A stretch of DNA of 64,000 nucleotides from Nitrosopumilaceae archaeon (GCA_035631875.1 DASQHX010000010.1:62001-126000), one strand, 5' to 3'; shown: positions 43,618 to 53,688, counted from the stretch's first letter. Notes: generated from the letters alone by a model not told the origin. A program made the numbers and translations.

Positions 43618-44343
43618 TTGCTAAAATCTAATCAGTTGAGCATAGCTATCTTCTTAAAACCCAAAAACAAAGATAATCAGATTTTGGACGTAGAAAAATT
43701 CACAGACGATGTTTATACAATTGCACAGCGACTATCTGCAGGAAAATCTCCCGAGATAAAATCAAAAATAAATTTTGTTCGCGAAAGACTAATTGAATTA
43801 TATACTCAAAATCTTGTAAAAATAAACCATTCTGTACTTGAAATAATATGTGCTTCAAATCTTATCGCTGAAGGATATACAGTAGATATTGAACAACACC
43901 TTTCTGATATACTAGTTTGCGATGTATTTGCAAACAAGGGAGATGGAACATTCATTATGGAAATTGAGACAGGGTTCACACCTCCTGACCATGCTTTAGA
44001 TACCATAGATTACTATGTTGCCAGAATTGCAAGCAAAATATCAAGATACAGTAAATATTGTTCTAAATTTGCGTTAGCAACACCAGTTGTTGGAATTTTG
44101 CCAATCCCAAAATTATTCTTAAAACCACCGATCAAAAGAACTCCTGCAGAAATACAAAAAATAAAAAATCTTTGCGATAGATTTTACAAGAGCCCACCTA
44201 TTGATCTTGATGATATCTTAAATGCCAGATTACATTCAGTTTATTTAATAAATATCGACAAATGCTTTGCAAAACAATTAGATCCCTATGCATATCTTGA
44301 GCTAACGGAAAAATTACAGGAAAAAAGCGAATTAGATTTGTAA
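43618..44343 (+). CDS. Conserved-looking protein, possible PD-(D/E)XK nuclease fold
   Basis: 241 residues. The core has VDIEQHLSDILVCDVF, then GTFIMEIETG, then DTIDYYVARIASK. An Asp in a beta strand followed by an E-x-E strand resembles a restriction-endonuclease-like active site, but the usual Lys is missing, so this is a guess. TTG at 43618 or the in-frame TTG at 43636 could be the start; the second is better spaced from a TATA-like element. Confidence 0.72.
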   Translation: MLKSNQLSIAIFLKPKNKDNQILDVEKFTDDVYTIAQRLSAGKSPEIKSKINFVRERLIELYTQNLVKINHSVLEIICASNLIAEGYTVDIEQHLSDILVCDVFANKGDGTFIMEIETGFTPPDHALDTIDYYVARIASKISRYSKYCSKFALATPVVGILPIPKLFLKPPIKRTPAEIQKIKNLCDRFYKSPPIDLDDILNARLHSVYLINIDKCFAKQLDPYAYLELTEKLQEKSELDL

Positions 44344-44350
44344 ACTGTAA

Positions 44351-44479
44351 TTATGGTTTTTTAGAATTACGTCTTTTTTCCATACAAATTTTAATTTCAT
44401 CTGGCGCATGCTCTTTAATTGGTTTTCCACACATTGCACAAGTTGGATTTGGTTGTATTGGTTTACGTTCAAATTTCAT
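44351..44479 (-). CDS. Very small zinc-ribbon-like protein
   Basis: 42 residues, basic, with CAMCGKPIKEH and a later IC. CxxC...H...C could hold one zinc. The start ATG at 44479 and stop at 44351 are read directly. Confidence 0.58.
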   Translation of the reverse strand: MKFERKPIQPNPTCAMCGKPIKEHAPDEIKICMEKRRNSKKP

Positions 44480-44516
44480 AATCTGTTTTATCGTTTAGAA
44501 GATACGATTACTAATA

Positions 44517-44864
44517 TTATGAGTTTTGTTGTGCATTTTTTAGTTGCATAATTGAACGCAAAATAAGGCTTGAGATGCCAATATGTGTTGTAAGAAAACT
44601 AGCTGTTTCTTCTATCGCATTATTTCCTCTATACCCTTCATCATAGGTAATTTCGATTTCACCTTTATCAGTCTCAATGTATGCAGTAATAAGCGAATAG
44701 GGACCAAGTTTTTCATCTTTATTTTGTATGTAAAGATTCAAGTGAATGTTTTTTACCATGTAGCCTTGTTCGATAAAATTTCCAGAAGATAAAATGACGA
44801 TTGTTTTATCAGGGATTTTGTTTATTCTTTCAGGACTAGCAACGTCTATAACTTTCACTACCAT
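44517..44864 (-). CDS. Hypothetical protein
   Basis: 115 residues, mixed beta and helix, no motif recognised. The C-terminal helix has THIGISSLILRSIMQL. Same strand as the RAM-domain gene upstream, 30 bp apart. Confidence 0.7.
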   Translation of the reverse strand: MVVKVIDVASPERINKIPDKTIVILSSGNFIEQGYMVKNIHLNLYIQNKDEKLGPYSLITAYIETDKGEIEITYDEGYRGNNAIEETASFLTTHIGISSLILRSIMQLKNAQQNS

Positions 44865-44894
44865 ATAATGACAGATCTTTCTAAATAATTTTGC

Positions 44895-45149
44895 TTACTT
44901 TTCTTCGTCAACGGTTCCACCCTGTCCATAAATTGCAGGCATGGTGAGTGTACTGGTGATATGTGGCGTGTTCCGAACTTTTGATATTGCAGAATCTATT
45001 TTTGATACATTATCTGCATATATTTTAACAAAAACATCGTATTTTCCCATAACGCCATTTACTTCTACTACTTCAGGTAGTGCCTTGATTATTTCTATAA
45101 CATCTTTTTCACGTCCAGGAACACATGTTGCTAAAATGTATGCCAGCAT
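44895..45149 (-). CDS. Stand-alone Lrp/AsnC effector (RAM) domain protein
   Basis: 84 residues from the ATG at 45149, about 28 nt after a TTTTTATT TATA box. The longer reading from TTG at 45158 is less likely. Beta-alpha-beta-beta-alpha-beta fold with LPEVVEVNGVMGKYDVFVKI typical of the Lrp/AsnC ligand-binding domain, without a DNA-binding part. Such single domains bind amino acids or pair with full regulators. Confidence 0.82.
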   Translation of the reverse strand: MLAYILATCVPGREKDVIEIIKALPEVVEVNGVMGKYDVFVKIYADNVSKIDSAISKVRNTPHITSTLTMPAIYGQGGTVDEEK

Positions 45150-45169
45150 GTGATACAAAAGAAAATTTA

Positions 45170-45952
45170 CTAATAAAAAGGCTTCTTGATTTTTGTTTTA
45201 GTTGATAGAAAAACAATACCTAGAACACTAATAGTTAAAATCAGCATTGCAACTGGACCAAATTCTGGAATCACTGTAGTGCCAAATATTTGTAGTTGTG
45301 TTGCATCTACAGGTATCATGCAATCCATTATTCTGTCAGATGGTGTCTCTATTTGTGTACACTGTGAAATTAAACCATCAATTTTTGCAACTAACAAAGA
45401 ACCAGGTGCATCTATGATTATCTTTGGAATCTGGAATTCCTGCATTACAGAACCGCTAGATATTGCACTTGCATTAACGTTAACAGTAACGGAATTATCT
45501 ACAGTTGAAATTGAAACATCACTATATTTAATCAAATTAGTATTATTGCCTCTAACTTTGATGGCGTAATCACCAACTGGAATTAGTTGCATTTGGCTTA
45601 CCTGAACTGCAAATGATGTTTTTCCGCTCTGATCACCATATTTTATTTCAACATCATAAGTGCCAGGAGTAGCATCCTCCCCTATCACGAAATCATGAGT
45701 AAACAGATTATTGGATAAAGTAACCTGACCCACTTCATAAACATTACCAATGGGATTTCGAACTATAATTGTTGCAGGATTATTATCAACAACTTTTGCT
45801 ACAGAACCTGAAATGATGACTTTGTCACCTAGTTGGTAAACAGGTTTGTTTGTAGTTGCAATTATTCCAGTTGATCCTACTTGTGCATTTACATTATTTA
45901 CAATAAAAATAGCAAGAACTGTTATCATCAAAAGTGTGATGGCTAGTCGCAT
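45170..45952 (-). CDS. PEFG-CTERM surface protein
   Basis: 260 residues. A signal peptide (about 1-23) is followed by beta-sandwich domains (NKPVYQLGDKVIISG) and the C-terminal sorting signal: PEFG at 229-232, then a hydrophobic helix and a basic end. PEFG-CTERM signals are handled by archaeosortases, which cut and anchor the protein to the cell surface. The role of the protein itself is unknown. Confidence 0.88.
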   Translation of the reverse strand: MRLAITLLMITVLAIFIVNNVNAQVGSTGIIATTNKPVYQLGDKVIISGSVAKVVDNNPATIIVRNPIGNVYEVGQVTLSNNLFTHDFVIGEDATPGTYDVEIKYGDQSGKTSFAVQVSQMQLIPVGDYAIKVRGNNTNLIKYSDVSISTVDNSVTVNVNASAISSGSVMQEFQIPKIIIDAPGSLLVAKIDGLISQCTQIETPSDRIMDCMIPVDATQLQIFGTTVIPEFGPVAMLILTISVLGIVFLSTKTKIKKPFY

Positions 45953-46006
45953 GAAGATTTTGGTGAATTTTTATTGTATTTAATTGTAGGTTTACAAGTG
46001 TTGACG

Positions 46007-47518
46007 CTATAGATATGCATCTAGCCCTGTTTTTTTAGATACCCCAGATTGTTGTTTTTCTAAAACCTTTGACATTTTATCCCCCATGTTTTTAGCTGCC
46101 GTCACTTTTCTTTTTCCAATCCAATAATATGTCTCATCAACAGTATCTTTTGCAATAAGAACAACCAGACGACCAGTGTCTTTTCTACCTGTACGACCCT
46201 TTCTTTGTATGTATCGGATTGAACTTGGCACATTATCAAAAAAAACAACAAGGTTTACCTCTGAAATATCTAATCCTTCTTCACCAACACGAGTAGCAAC
46301 TAGTACTTTGTATTCACCATCCCGAAATTTTTGTACTGTCTCAATCTGTTTTTTTTGTTTAAGTCCTGTTTCACCTGCTTTGCCAATTAAAAACCCTGCA
46401 GCAATTCCCATTTCAATTAGTTTTTGATGTATCACATCCACTGAATCTCTGTAACTAGTAAAAACAAGTGCCTTACCTTGAAGTGACTCTATGATTTCTT
46501 TTAATTTTATTATTTTGGAATGTTCAATTCCTTTTGATTTAGCAAGTTTTGCAAGTCGTATAGCTTTGGCAAAATTCAAATCATTTTCAAAAAGATCTTT
46601 TATTCCAATTCCTTTTTTCTCTTGTGTACGCTCACAAAATCTCAAAAACGATGTAATGCCATGAGATTCCAGAACATTTAGTGCATGAATTATCCTTATT
46701 GCTGTAAAAAGCGGTTTTGCAGCCTTCCTATTTTGTCGTATTACAAATTCTCTTGCACGTAAGAGTTGGGATAATGATTTACTATCAGAGAGGTTCAGAC
46801 CAGCTCTTCGTAAATCTTGATATCGTGATTCAAGTGCAGCTTTGATACACAATTGAATCTCTTTCATCTCTGATGGAAGATCAACTGTAATCCATTGAGT
46901 ATTAGTTTGTTGAACATATGGTATTACATCAGGACTTTCTTCATTTCTTTGTGCTATGCTTGTAATTTTTAAAATATTAAGAATTTCAGTTGCTTTATCT
47001 TTTTCGCTTGGTAGTGTGGCCGTCATACCTAAAATTCGCACATCAGAAGTTTGGAATCTTTCTGCAATTCCAGAATATGCATAGTCACCTATAGTCCGAT
47101 GTGCTTCATCAAAGATTAACAAGTTAAATTGATCCGGTGATACAATTTGTCTGTCAAGATCATTTTTTGTAATCTCCGGAGTAGCGCAGATTACGCTGTT
47201 TACCCATAATTTTTTTCTTTTTGTAACGAGATCTTCGCCTGTTATTAGTGCAATATCATCTATGAGAAGATTTTTTTTTAAAAATTCGTAATGTTGGTGT
47301 GCTAGAACTCTGGTCGGAGCAAGAAATAATATGCCTCCTGTTCTCCTTGATAAAAACTCGGCAATAACCTGTAATGCTACCGTTGTTTTTCCCAATCCAG
47401 TAGGAAGAACTACCAGACAGTTTTCTTTTATTGCCTGATTTGCAAGGTTTACCTGGTATTCTCTATATTCTATCGATTCAGGCTTGATTAACTTGTGTTC
47501 AAAATACTGTGAATCCAA
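46007..47518 (-). CDS. Hef/FANCM-type SF2 helicase without nuclease domain
   Basis: 503 residues. Walker A LPTGLGKTT (38-46), DEAH box, TATLPSE motif III and the QRKGRTGR motif VI form two RecA domains with the Hef-type insertion between them. It remodels stalled forks and branched DNA. Euryarchaeal Hef has a C-terminal XPF nuclease; here the protein ends soon after the helicase core. Confidence 0.9.
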   Translation of the reverse strand: MDSQYFEHKLIKPESIEYREYQVNLANQAIKENCLVVLPTGLGKTTVALQVIAEFLSRRTGGILFLAPTRVLAHQHYEFLKKNLLIDDIALITGEDLVTKRKKLWVNSVICATPEITKNDLDRQIVSPDQFNLLIFDEAHRTIGDYAYSGIAERFQTSDVRILGMTATLPSEKDKATEILNILKITSIAQRNEESPDVIPYVQQTNTQWITVDLPSEMKEIQLCIKAALESRYQDLRRAGLNLSDSKSLSQLLRAREFVIRQNRKAAKPLFTAIRIIHALNVLESHGITSFLRFCERTQEKKGIGIKDLFENDLNFAKAIRLAKLAKSKGIEHSKIIKLKEIIESLQGKALVFTSYRDSVDVIHQKLIEMGIAAGFLIGKAGETGLKQKKQIETVQKFRDGEYKVLVATRVGEEGLDISEVNLVVFFDNVPSSIRYIQRKGRTGRKDTGRLVVLIAKDTVDETYYWIGKRKVTAAKNMGDKMSKVLEKQQSGVSKKTGLDAYL

Positions 47519-47700
47519 TTAAATTCATCTTCTTTTAGACAAGTAAAAAGTTTCTTTCAATTTCATCTTTGTAATATTCTATGTATATGAATACGAGGTT
47601 ATAACGATCACAAAAGTACTGACTGAACATAATATGTAACATCACATAATAGACCTCACAATATTGAAATTAGCTGTATGATGTGCATTTATTATGAAAC
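47519..47700. other. Divergent promoter region, no gene seen
   Basis: 182 bp between the helicase start and the 447-residue gene. AT-rich, with short possible TATA elements but no ORF or RNA I can support. Confidence 0.4.
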
Positions 47701-49044
47701 TTGTCGAGGAATGTAAATTTGGAACCTCTTGAATTCTGTGATCTTTGTTTTCAGCGAGGAAAGACCAATCTCTGTGAAACCTACAAAAATACATTTACAA
47801 AAATCAGTCCATTACATTTCACACAGCAAACAAGACTAGATAAAATTCTAACTAGATTAGAAATAAGACCGCGATTAATAGACAGACGTTGGACATGTGT
47901 TGTTGATTCGTCAAAACGAGCAGAGTTTCTTGATTCATTATGGGGAATCAGCATTACCATGCACACGTTAAATGATCACGTAAAGGTCCTGACAAAATTA
48001 TACAAGCCTGACTCAAGAAGATTGGGAGCACTTGAAGAGTTTGAGCTTCCAAGTCCAGAATCATGGGAGGAGTTTAATCCCAAATCAAGGGTTTGGGACA
48101 TGATCAAAGTCAAACAAAAAAACACAAAGTTTTTTGCCAAAGTTAATCTTGGCAATATTTTAAAACATTCCAGTTTTGAAGGAACGAGTTATTTTCGTGC
48201 GTATTTAAATAATGATTTACCAGTACTTGCTCCCATGGAAAAACGTGGTGCGTACAACATCATGGCTACCATTACAGAACCTACCGCGGCATACTGGAAA
48301 ACAGATAGTACAAATGAACGTGGATTTATTGAAAATAAACAATTAATCAACATTCCTGATGAAATTTTCAATATTTTAAGAAGATTGGGAACTACTGACA
48401 AAAGAATTCCAGAAATGTTAATTTTTGAATATGCTGATTATGAAATTGTAAAAACAATTCTAGGATGCATTAAGATAGACTTGATAAAATCTACTGATAC
48501 TATGACCGCATTATTTGAAAAAACTTCGGTGACACCAATAATAATTGAAAATTTAGAAAAAGAACGCCTTCAAGCTATGTTGGACATAATCACAGAAATT
48601 GGTGGTAAAATTGAAAGCGAGAATGAACATTTTACTATCTCAGGAAAAAAAGGTTCAGTAAAACTAACTTTTGTAGATAATGACAAAAGCATTCAGGACG
48701 GTATTGAAATCCGAATTTCAATATCTGCATTTGAAGATCCTGCCAGATTTACAGAAATTTTATACATGATAAAAAAAAGGCTCGGCCTTCAGGATCTGCC
48801 TCTTGAAACCATGGTCAGTCAACATTGGCCAATAATCACAGATTCGGATTTACAATATGTAGTACAATCCGCAATTTCATGGTGGGCAAGTAACTCTGTC
48901 TTGGCATCAAACATAATTGGTGAAAAAAATAAATTTGCCAAAGTTAAAGAATGGTTTTCCAAAATTAAAGAAGGTAAAATCAGATCAAACTTAGATACCA
49001 TAACACTAGGAAAGATTATCAAATTCAAAGAAGCTAAACAATAA
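47701..49044 (+). CDS. Hypothetical protein upstream of dCMP deaminase and PolB
   Basis: 447 residues from a TTG start. The N-terminal CDLCFQRGKTNLCETY could bind zinc; the rest is mixed alpha/beta with no recognised motif. It ends 26 bp before the dCMP deaminase gene, which in turn lies 9 bp before DNA polymerase B. A role in DNA metabolism is suggested by this operon only. Confidence 0.75.
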   Translation: MSRNVNLEPLEFCDLCFQRGKTNLCETYKNTFTKISPLHFTQQTRLDKILTRLEIRPRLIDRRWTCVVDSSKRAEFLDSLWGISITMHTLNDHVKVLTKLYKPDSRRLGALEEFELPSPESWEEFNPKSRVWDMIKVKQKNTKFFAKVNLGNILKHSSFEGTSYFRAYLNNDLPVLAPMEKRGAYNIMATITEPTAAYWKTDSTNERGFIENKQLINIPDEIFNILRRLGTTDKRIPEMLIFEYADYEIVKTILGCIKIDLIKSTDTMTALFEKTSVTPIIIENLEKERLQAMLDIITEIGGKIESENEHFTISGKKGSVKLTFVDNDKSIQDGIEIRISISAFEDPARFTEILYMIKKRLGLQDLPLETMVSQHWPIITDSDLQYVVQSAISWWASNSVLASNIIGEKNKFAKVKEWFSKIKEGKIRSNLDTITLGKIIKFKEAKQ

Positions 49045-49070
49045 TGTACTAGTTAAAACATAAAATCAAT

Positions 49071-49610
49071 ATGAACAAACCCTTTGAGCGTCCAACGTGG
49101 GATGAATATTTTATGCTGCAGGCAGAATTAGCAAAGCTTCGCTCAAACTGTATAACAAGACAGGTAGGAGCTGTAATAGTACGTGATCACAGGCAGATAG
49201 CAACTGGATATAATGGGACCCCACCAGGTGTAACAAATTGCTATGAGGGAGGCTGTAAGCGATGCATCTTACGCAGTGAGGGAAAACTACAGTCAGGAGA
49301 GGGTCTTGACAGATGCATTTGCAATCACGCAGAGGCAAACGCCATAATGAATTGTGCCATACTAGGAGTTGGTTCTGGCACAAAAGATACCACACTTTAT
49401 ACTACTTTTGCAACATGTCTTGAATGCAGTAAAATGGCAATTACAATTGGAATCCAACGCATTGTTTGCCTTGGTTCATATCCAGAAACTGATTTTAATC
49501 TTTTAAAAGAAGCAGGAATTCAAATAGATACTTTAGATAAGAAAAAAATGCAATATTGGATAAACATTCTGCTTGAGGATACGGAAATGAATCTTATCCC
49601 AACAAATTAG
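49071..49610 (+). CDS. Deoxycytidylate (dCMP) deaminase-like
   Basis: 179 residues. Zinc site HAEANAI (His-Ala-Glu) and ATCLEC (two Cys); the usual Pro before the first Cys is Thr here. The early RSNCITRQVGAVIVRD is typical of dCMP deaminases, which make dUMP for thymidylate synthesis. Just upstream of PolB by 9 bp. Confidence 0.88.
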   Translation: MNKPFERPTWDEYFMLQAELAKLRSNCITRQVGAVIVRDHRQIATGYNGTPPGVTNCYEGGCKRCILRSEGKLQSGEGLDRCICNHAEANAIMNCAILGVGSGTKDTTLYTTFATCLECSKMAITIGIQRIVCLGSYPETDFNLLKEAGIQIDTLDKKKMQYWINILLEDTEMNLIPTN

Positions 49611-49619
49611 GTATAACAT

Positions 49620-52184
49620 ATGCAACAAAATATCATTGGTGCGGTAGATGAAGTAACAACAACAATGCCGCCGGCATTACTTGTTTCTGCGACATATGAC
49701 GGCCAAAAAAAATCCGTGATTCTAAAATTCTATGAACCTAATTCAAAGAAAATTCTCTTGTGGACAGACAATACTGGTCATAAACCATACTGTTATTCCA
49801 AACTAGATCCTGAAGAGCTGAAATTTTTATCAGATAGAAAAGATGTATTGGAATTAAAAAAAATTGAAAAAATAGATCTTCTCAAAGATAGAACGATCAA
49901 TGTAACAAAAATCATAGTTACAGATCCGCTTGCCATAGGAGGTACTCAGACAGATAAGAGCATCAGAAACATAATTGAAACTTGGGAATCTGACATAAAA
50001 TATTACGAGAATTATCTTTATGATTATTCTCTAATTGTTGGCAAATATTATACCATTACAAATGGCAAGTTAGAAGAATACAGCTATAAAATTCCAGATG
50101 AAGTTCAACTTGCGCTAAAAGGGTTATTGTATGACAAAGTCACAAACATGGGAATTATTGATTCTAAAGAGTTTCAAGATCACATATCAGATTGGGCAAA
50201 TTTGCTAAACCAACCAATCCCAAAAATTAGAAGAGTTAGTTTTGACATAGAGGTAGAATCCGAGACAGGAAGAATTCCTGACGCAAAAATAGCTGATAAA
50301 AAAATCACAGCAGTCGGATTTTCTGGAAGCGACGGTCTAAAACAAGTCTTTGTATTACAAAAGAAAGACAAACAACCTGGAAAAAGCGAACTTTCCTCTG
50401 ACATCAAAGTTTCGTTTTATGATGAAGACAAAGAAAAAGAAATGATACGAGACACTTTCAAGATTTTAACAGACTATCCATTTGTAATTACCTACAACGG
50501 TGACGATTTTGATATGCCATATATTTACAATCGGGCTGAAAGACTTGGGATAGATTCTAAAGAAATTCCACTAATAATGATGAGGGACTCTGCAACTCTA
50601 AAGCATGGAGTGCATCTTGATTTGTACAGGACGTTTTCAAACCGTTCATTTCAGATTTATGCATTTAGTCACAAGTACAATGATTTTTCACTAAATAGTG
50701 TTTCAGAAGGATTGCTAAATGAATCAAAAATTGATTATGATGGGGAGCTTGATGATCTTTCATTATACGAGCTTGCAAATTATTGTTACAATGATGCAAA
50801 GCTAACACAAAATCTGACAAGCTTTAACAACGACCTGCTAATGGATTTGCTAGTTGTCATAACTAGAATTGCGAGAATGCCAATCGATGATATTTCAAGA
50901 ATGGGAGTATCACAATGGATTCGTAGCTTGTTTTATTTTGAACACAGAAAACATAATTTTTTGATTCCACAAAGGCAGGAGCTTGATCAAAAATCTCCAT
51001 CTGTATCTACAGAAGCAATAATAAAAGACAAGAAATACCGCGGAGGTCTAGTTGTGGAACCAACCGCTGGAATTCATTTTGATGTATCCGTAATGGACTT
51101 TGCAAGCCTGTATCCTAGTATAATCAAGGTACGCAATCTCTCATATGAGACAGTAAGATGTGTTCATGATGAATGCAAGAAAAACACCATTCCTGGGACA
51201 AATCATTGGGTGTGTACACGTAAAAATGGCCTTACTGCAGTTTTAATTGGCTCTTTGCGGGATTTGCGAGTAAATTATTACAAAAGCCTTGCAAAAAATC
51301 CATCACTTGATGAAAATCAAAAACAATTGTATACGGTAGTAAGTCAAGCACTCAAAGTCATACTCAATGCAAGCTATGGTGTAATGGGCGCAGAGATATT
51401 TCCTCTTTATTGTTTGCCAGTAGCAGAGGCAACCACCGCCGTTGGCAGATATACAATTTTAGAAACAATTGAAAAATGCAAATCAGTTGGCATCGAAGTA
51501 TTATACGGTGATACTGATTCATTATTCCTAAAAGATCCTACAAAAGATCAGATTCAAACTGTTGTAAGCTGGGCAAAAGAACAATTTGGTGTTGACTTGG
51601 ATCTTGACAAAGAATACAGGTATGTGGTATTAAGTACAAGAAAGAAAAACTATCTAGGAGTACAAAATGATGGCAAAGTTGATGTCAAAGGACTTACTGG
51701 GAAAAAATCTCACACACCTCCATTTATTCGAACTCTGTTTTATGAAATTTTAGAAATTTTGTCCAAAGTAAAAACAACACAAGAGTTTACTGAATCAAAA
51801 GAAAAAATCAGCGAGATGATAGCAGGTTATGCAAAAAAATTAAAAGCAAAACAAATTCCACTAGCTGAGCTTGCATTTAATGTAATGATAAGCAAAGCAC
51901 CGTCAGAATATGTGAAGACCATTCCACAGCACATCCGTGCAGCCAAACTTTTGGAGCAGATTAGAGAGATAAAAAAAGGCGACATCATATCATATGTGAA
52001 AATAATTAACAAGCCAGGTGTCAAGCCCGTTGAACTAGCAAGACCAGATGAAATTGACTCTGCAAAATACATGGAATTTATGGAAAGTACTTTTGATCAA
52101 ATTCTCTCGTCCATGGACCTTGATTTTGCCACCCTCATTGGGGCACCAAAGCAGACAGGATTAGACCAGTTCTTTTGGAACTAA
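49620..52184 (+). CDS. Family B DNA polymerase
   Basis: 854 residues. Exonuclease site FDIEVE and later YNGDDFD. Polymerase motif A DFASLYPSI starts at D493, and motif C YGDTDS has D631/D633. The replicative archaeal PolB layout is complete, ending in a PIP-like GLDQFFWN that should bind PCNA. It is probably translated from the same mRNA as the dCMP deaminase. Confidence 0.95.
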   Translation: MQQNIIGAVDEVTTTMPPALLVSATYDGQKKSVILKFYEPNSKKILLWTDNTGHKPYCYSKLDPEELKFLSDRKDVLELKKIEKIDLLKDRTINVTKIIVTDPLAIGGTQTDKSIRNIIETWESDIKYYENYLYDYSLIVGKYYTITNGKLEEYSYKIPDEVQLALKGLLYDKVTNMGIIDSKEFQDHISDWANLLNQPIPKIRRVSFDIEVESETGRIPDAKIADKKITAVGFSGSDGLKQVFVLQKKDKQPGKSELSSDIKVSFYDEDKEKEMIRDTFKILTDYPFVITYNGDDFDMPYIYNRAERLGIDSKEIPLIMMRDSATLKHGVHLDLYRTFSNRSFQIYAFSHKYNDFSLNSVSEGLLNESKIDYDGELDDLSLYELANYCYNDAKLTQNLTSFNNDLLMDLLVVITRIARMPIDDISRMGVSQWIRSLFYFEHRKHNFLIPQRQELDQKSPSVSTEAIIKDKKYRGGLVVEPTAGIHFDVSVMDFASLYPSIIKVRNLSYETVRCVHDECKKNTIPGTNHWVCTRKNGLTAVLIGSLRDLRVNYYKSLAKNPSLDENQKQLYTVVSQALKVILNASYGVMGAEIFPLYCLPVAEATTAVGRYTILETIEKCKSVGIEVLYGDTDSLFLKDPTKDQIQTVVSWAKEQFGVDLDLDKEYRYVVLSTRKKNYLGVQNDGKVDVKGLTGKKSHTPPFIRTLFYEILEILSKVKTTQEFTESKEKISEMIAGYAKKLKAKQIPLAELAFNVMISKAPSEYVKTIPQHIRAAKLLEQIREIKKGDIISYVKIINKPGVKPVELARPDEIDSAKYMEFMESTFDQILSSMDLDFATLIGAPKQTGLDQFFWN

Positions 52185-52268
52185 GTGTATTGTTTTAAAC
52201 TATTGAGTGTAATTAGGTTATTCTAATATTCATACAATTTATAAGAGGATCTTGCAATTTTTATAAAT

Positions 52269-52433
52269 ATGCGAAAAGATTCATGTAGGTCATGCGGAGA
52301 AATATTGCAAGAATTTCAATCTTGCCCCGACTGTAAAGAATGCATCCAATTCAAATGCCTACGCTGTAGGAAAACAGGAGAAATCCAAATACATCCAAAA
52401 TGCAGAATGCCAGGCAATGCTATTGCAAACTAG
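52269..52433 (+). CDS. Small zinc-ribbon protein
   Basis: 54 residues with four Cys pairs or singles: CRSCG, CPDC, KC/LRC and PKC. Two zinc ribbons are possible. Clean frame from ATG to TAG. Function unknown; similar small ribbons bind RNA or act as partners. Confidence 0.65.
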   Translation: MRKDSCRSCGEILQEFQSCPDCKECIQFKCLRCRKTGEIQIHPKCRMPGNAIAN

Positions 52434-52518
52434 ATTTAGTTTGTCTTAATATTAATTTTAAAAAACATTTCTGTAGTATACTATTATATGATGTAATATT
52501 GACAGCCCATCTAGTAAA

Positions 52519-53388
52519 ATGAGTTACCTTGATCTTTACATGAATAGAAATCCTCTGATAACTAGTCCAAATGAAGAAGGCGATGTTTCTGCAATAGTAT
52601 ATGGAGTTCCATTTGATTCAACACACTCCTTTAGACCAGGAACCAGATTTGGACCAGATGCGATAAGACTTGCACTAAACAATATAGAGATATTTTCCAC
52701 TAGATTTAATGTTGATTTGGAAAGCGTCAATATTGAAGACTTGGGAAATACAAGACATACAGTTGTTGCAGCAGAAGTTATAGACATGGTAGGAAAGATA
52801 ACTGCTGAACTTGCCAAAAGAGAAAAACAGTTAATCATCTTAGGTGGAGAGCATTCAATTACTTATGGAACATACATGAGTTTTCCAAAAGAGACGGGCT
52901 ACATTGTCTTTGATGCACATTATGATTTACGTGATGAATTTGCAGATATCAAACTCAGTCATGCAGCATACCTTAGAAGAATAATTGAAACACGTGGAGC
53001 TGAAAACATTATTCATGTTGGTGCAAGATCCTTTGTAAAAGAAGAGCTTGCATTCAAAGAAGAGCATAAAGTGAGAACCATCACGGATAAAGATATTCGT
53101 GAGGGAAAAGGTCCAAAGCTAGTAAAAGATGCAGTCTCTACGTTTGACAAAATTTACCTCAGTGTAGATTTGGATGTATTAGACCCTGCATTTGCACCAG
53201 GTGTTGGAAACCCAGAAGCATTGGGCATCACCTCAAGAGAACTCTTTGACATGATATATTCCTTAGAAGAGAAAAACATACCATGTATGGACATAGTGGA
53301 ACTTTGCCCGCCATATGATAATGGTGCAACTGCGTCACTTGCTGCAAAGCTAATGTCCGAAGTCATTGCCATGAATATTTCACATTAA
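52519..53388 (+). CDS. Agmatinase / ureohydrolase
   Basis: 289 residues. Metal ligands GGEHS, DAHYD and SVDLDVLDP match the ureohydrolase family; the agmatinase-type spacing and length are normal. It converts agmatine to putrescine and urea. A TATTATATG element lies upstream. Confidence 0.9.
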   Translation: MSYLDLYMNRNPLITSPNEEGDVSAIVYGVPFDSTHSFRPGTRFGPDAIRLALNNIEIFSTRFNVDLESVNIEDLGNTRHTVVAAEVIDMVGKITAELAKREKQLIILGGEHSITYGTYMSFPKETGYIVFDAHYDLRDEFADIKLSHAAYLRRIIETRGAENIIHVGARSFVKEELAFKEEHKVRTITDKDIREGKGPKLVKDAVSTFDKIYLSVDLDVLDPAFAPGVGNPEALGITSRELFDMIYSLEEKNIPCMDIVELCPPYDNGATASLAAKLMSEVIAMNISH

Positions 53389-53422
53389 GAAACAAGATAA
53401 GCAAGACTCACTAATATCAAAC

Positions 53423-53653
53423 ATGAAATTAGATGAACACGAGATTATGAAAAAGGGCATGGGTTTTTTGGAAGACGGCAAATATGAAGAAGCTCTTGAT
53501 TGTTTTGAAAAAATATTATCATCCAATCCAAATGATCCTGACATTTGGAACAAGAAAGGCGTTGCACTTCGTAGTCTTGGTAGATATGATGAAGCAATAG
53601 AATCTTTTAACAAAGCTCTTGAGATCACCCCAAGAGACTTGGATGCATCATGA
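53423..53653 (+). CDS. Small TPR protein
   Basis: 76 residues with two tetratricopeptide repeats (KGMGFLEDGKYEEALDCFEK and KGVALRSLGRYDEAIESFNK). A minimal protein-interaction module, 34 bp behind the agmatinase gene. Confidence 0.85.
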   Translation: MKLDEHEIMKKGMGFLEDGKYEEALDCFEKILSSNPNDPDIWNKKGVALRSLGRYDEAIESFNKALEITPRDLDAS

Positions 53654-53688
53654 TTTTATTGGAAAAGTTATAAAATAATTTTTTACAT

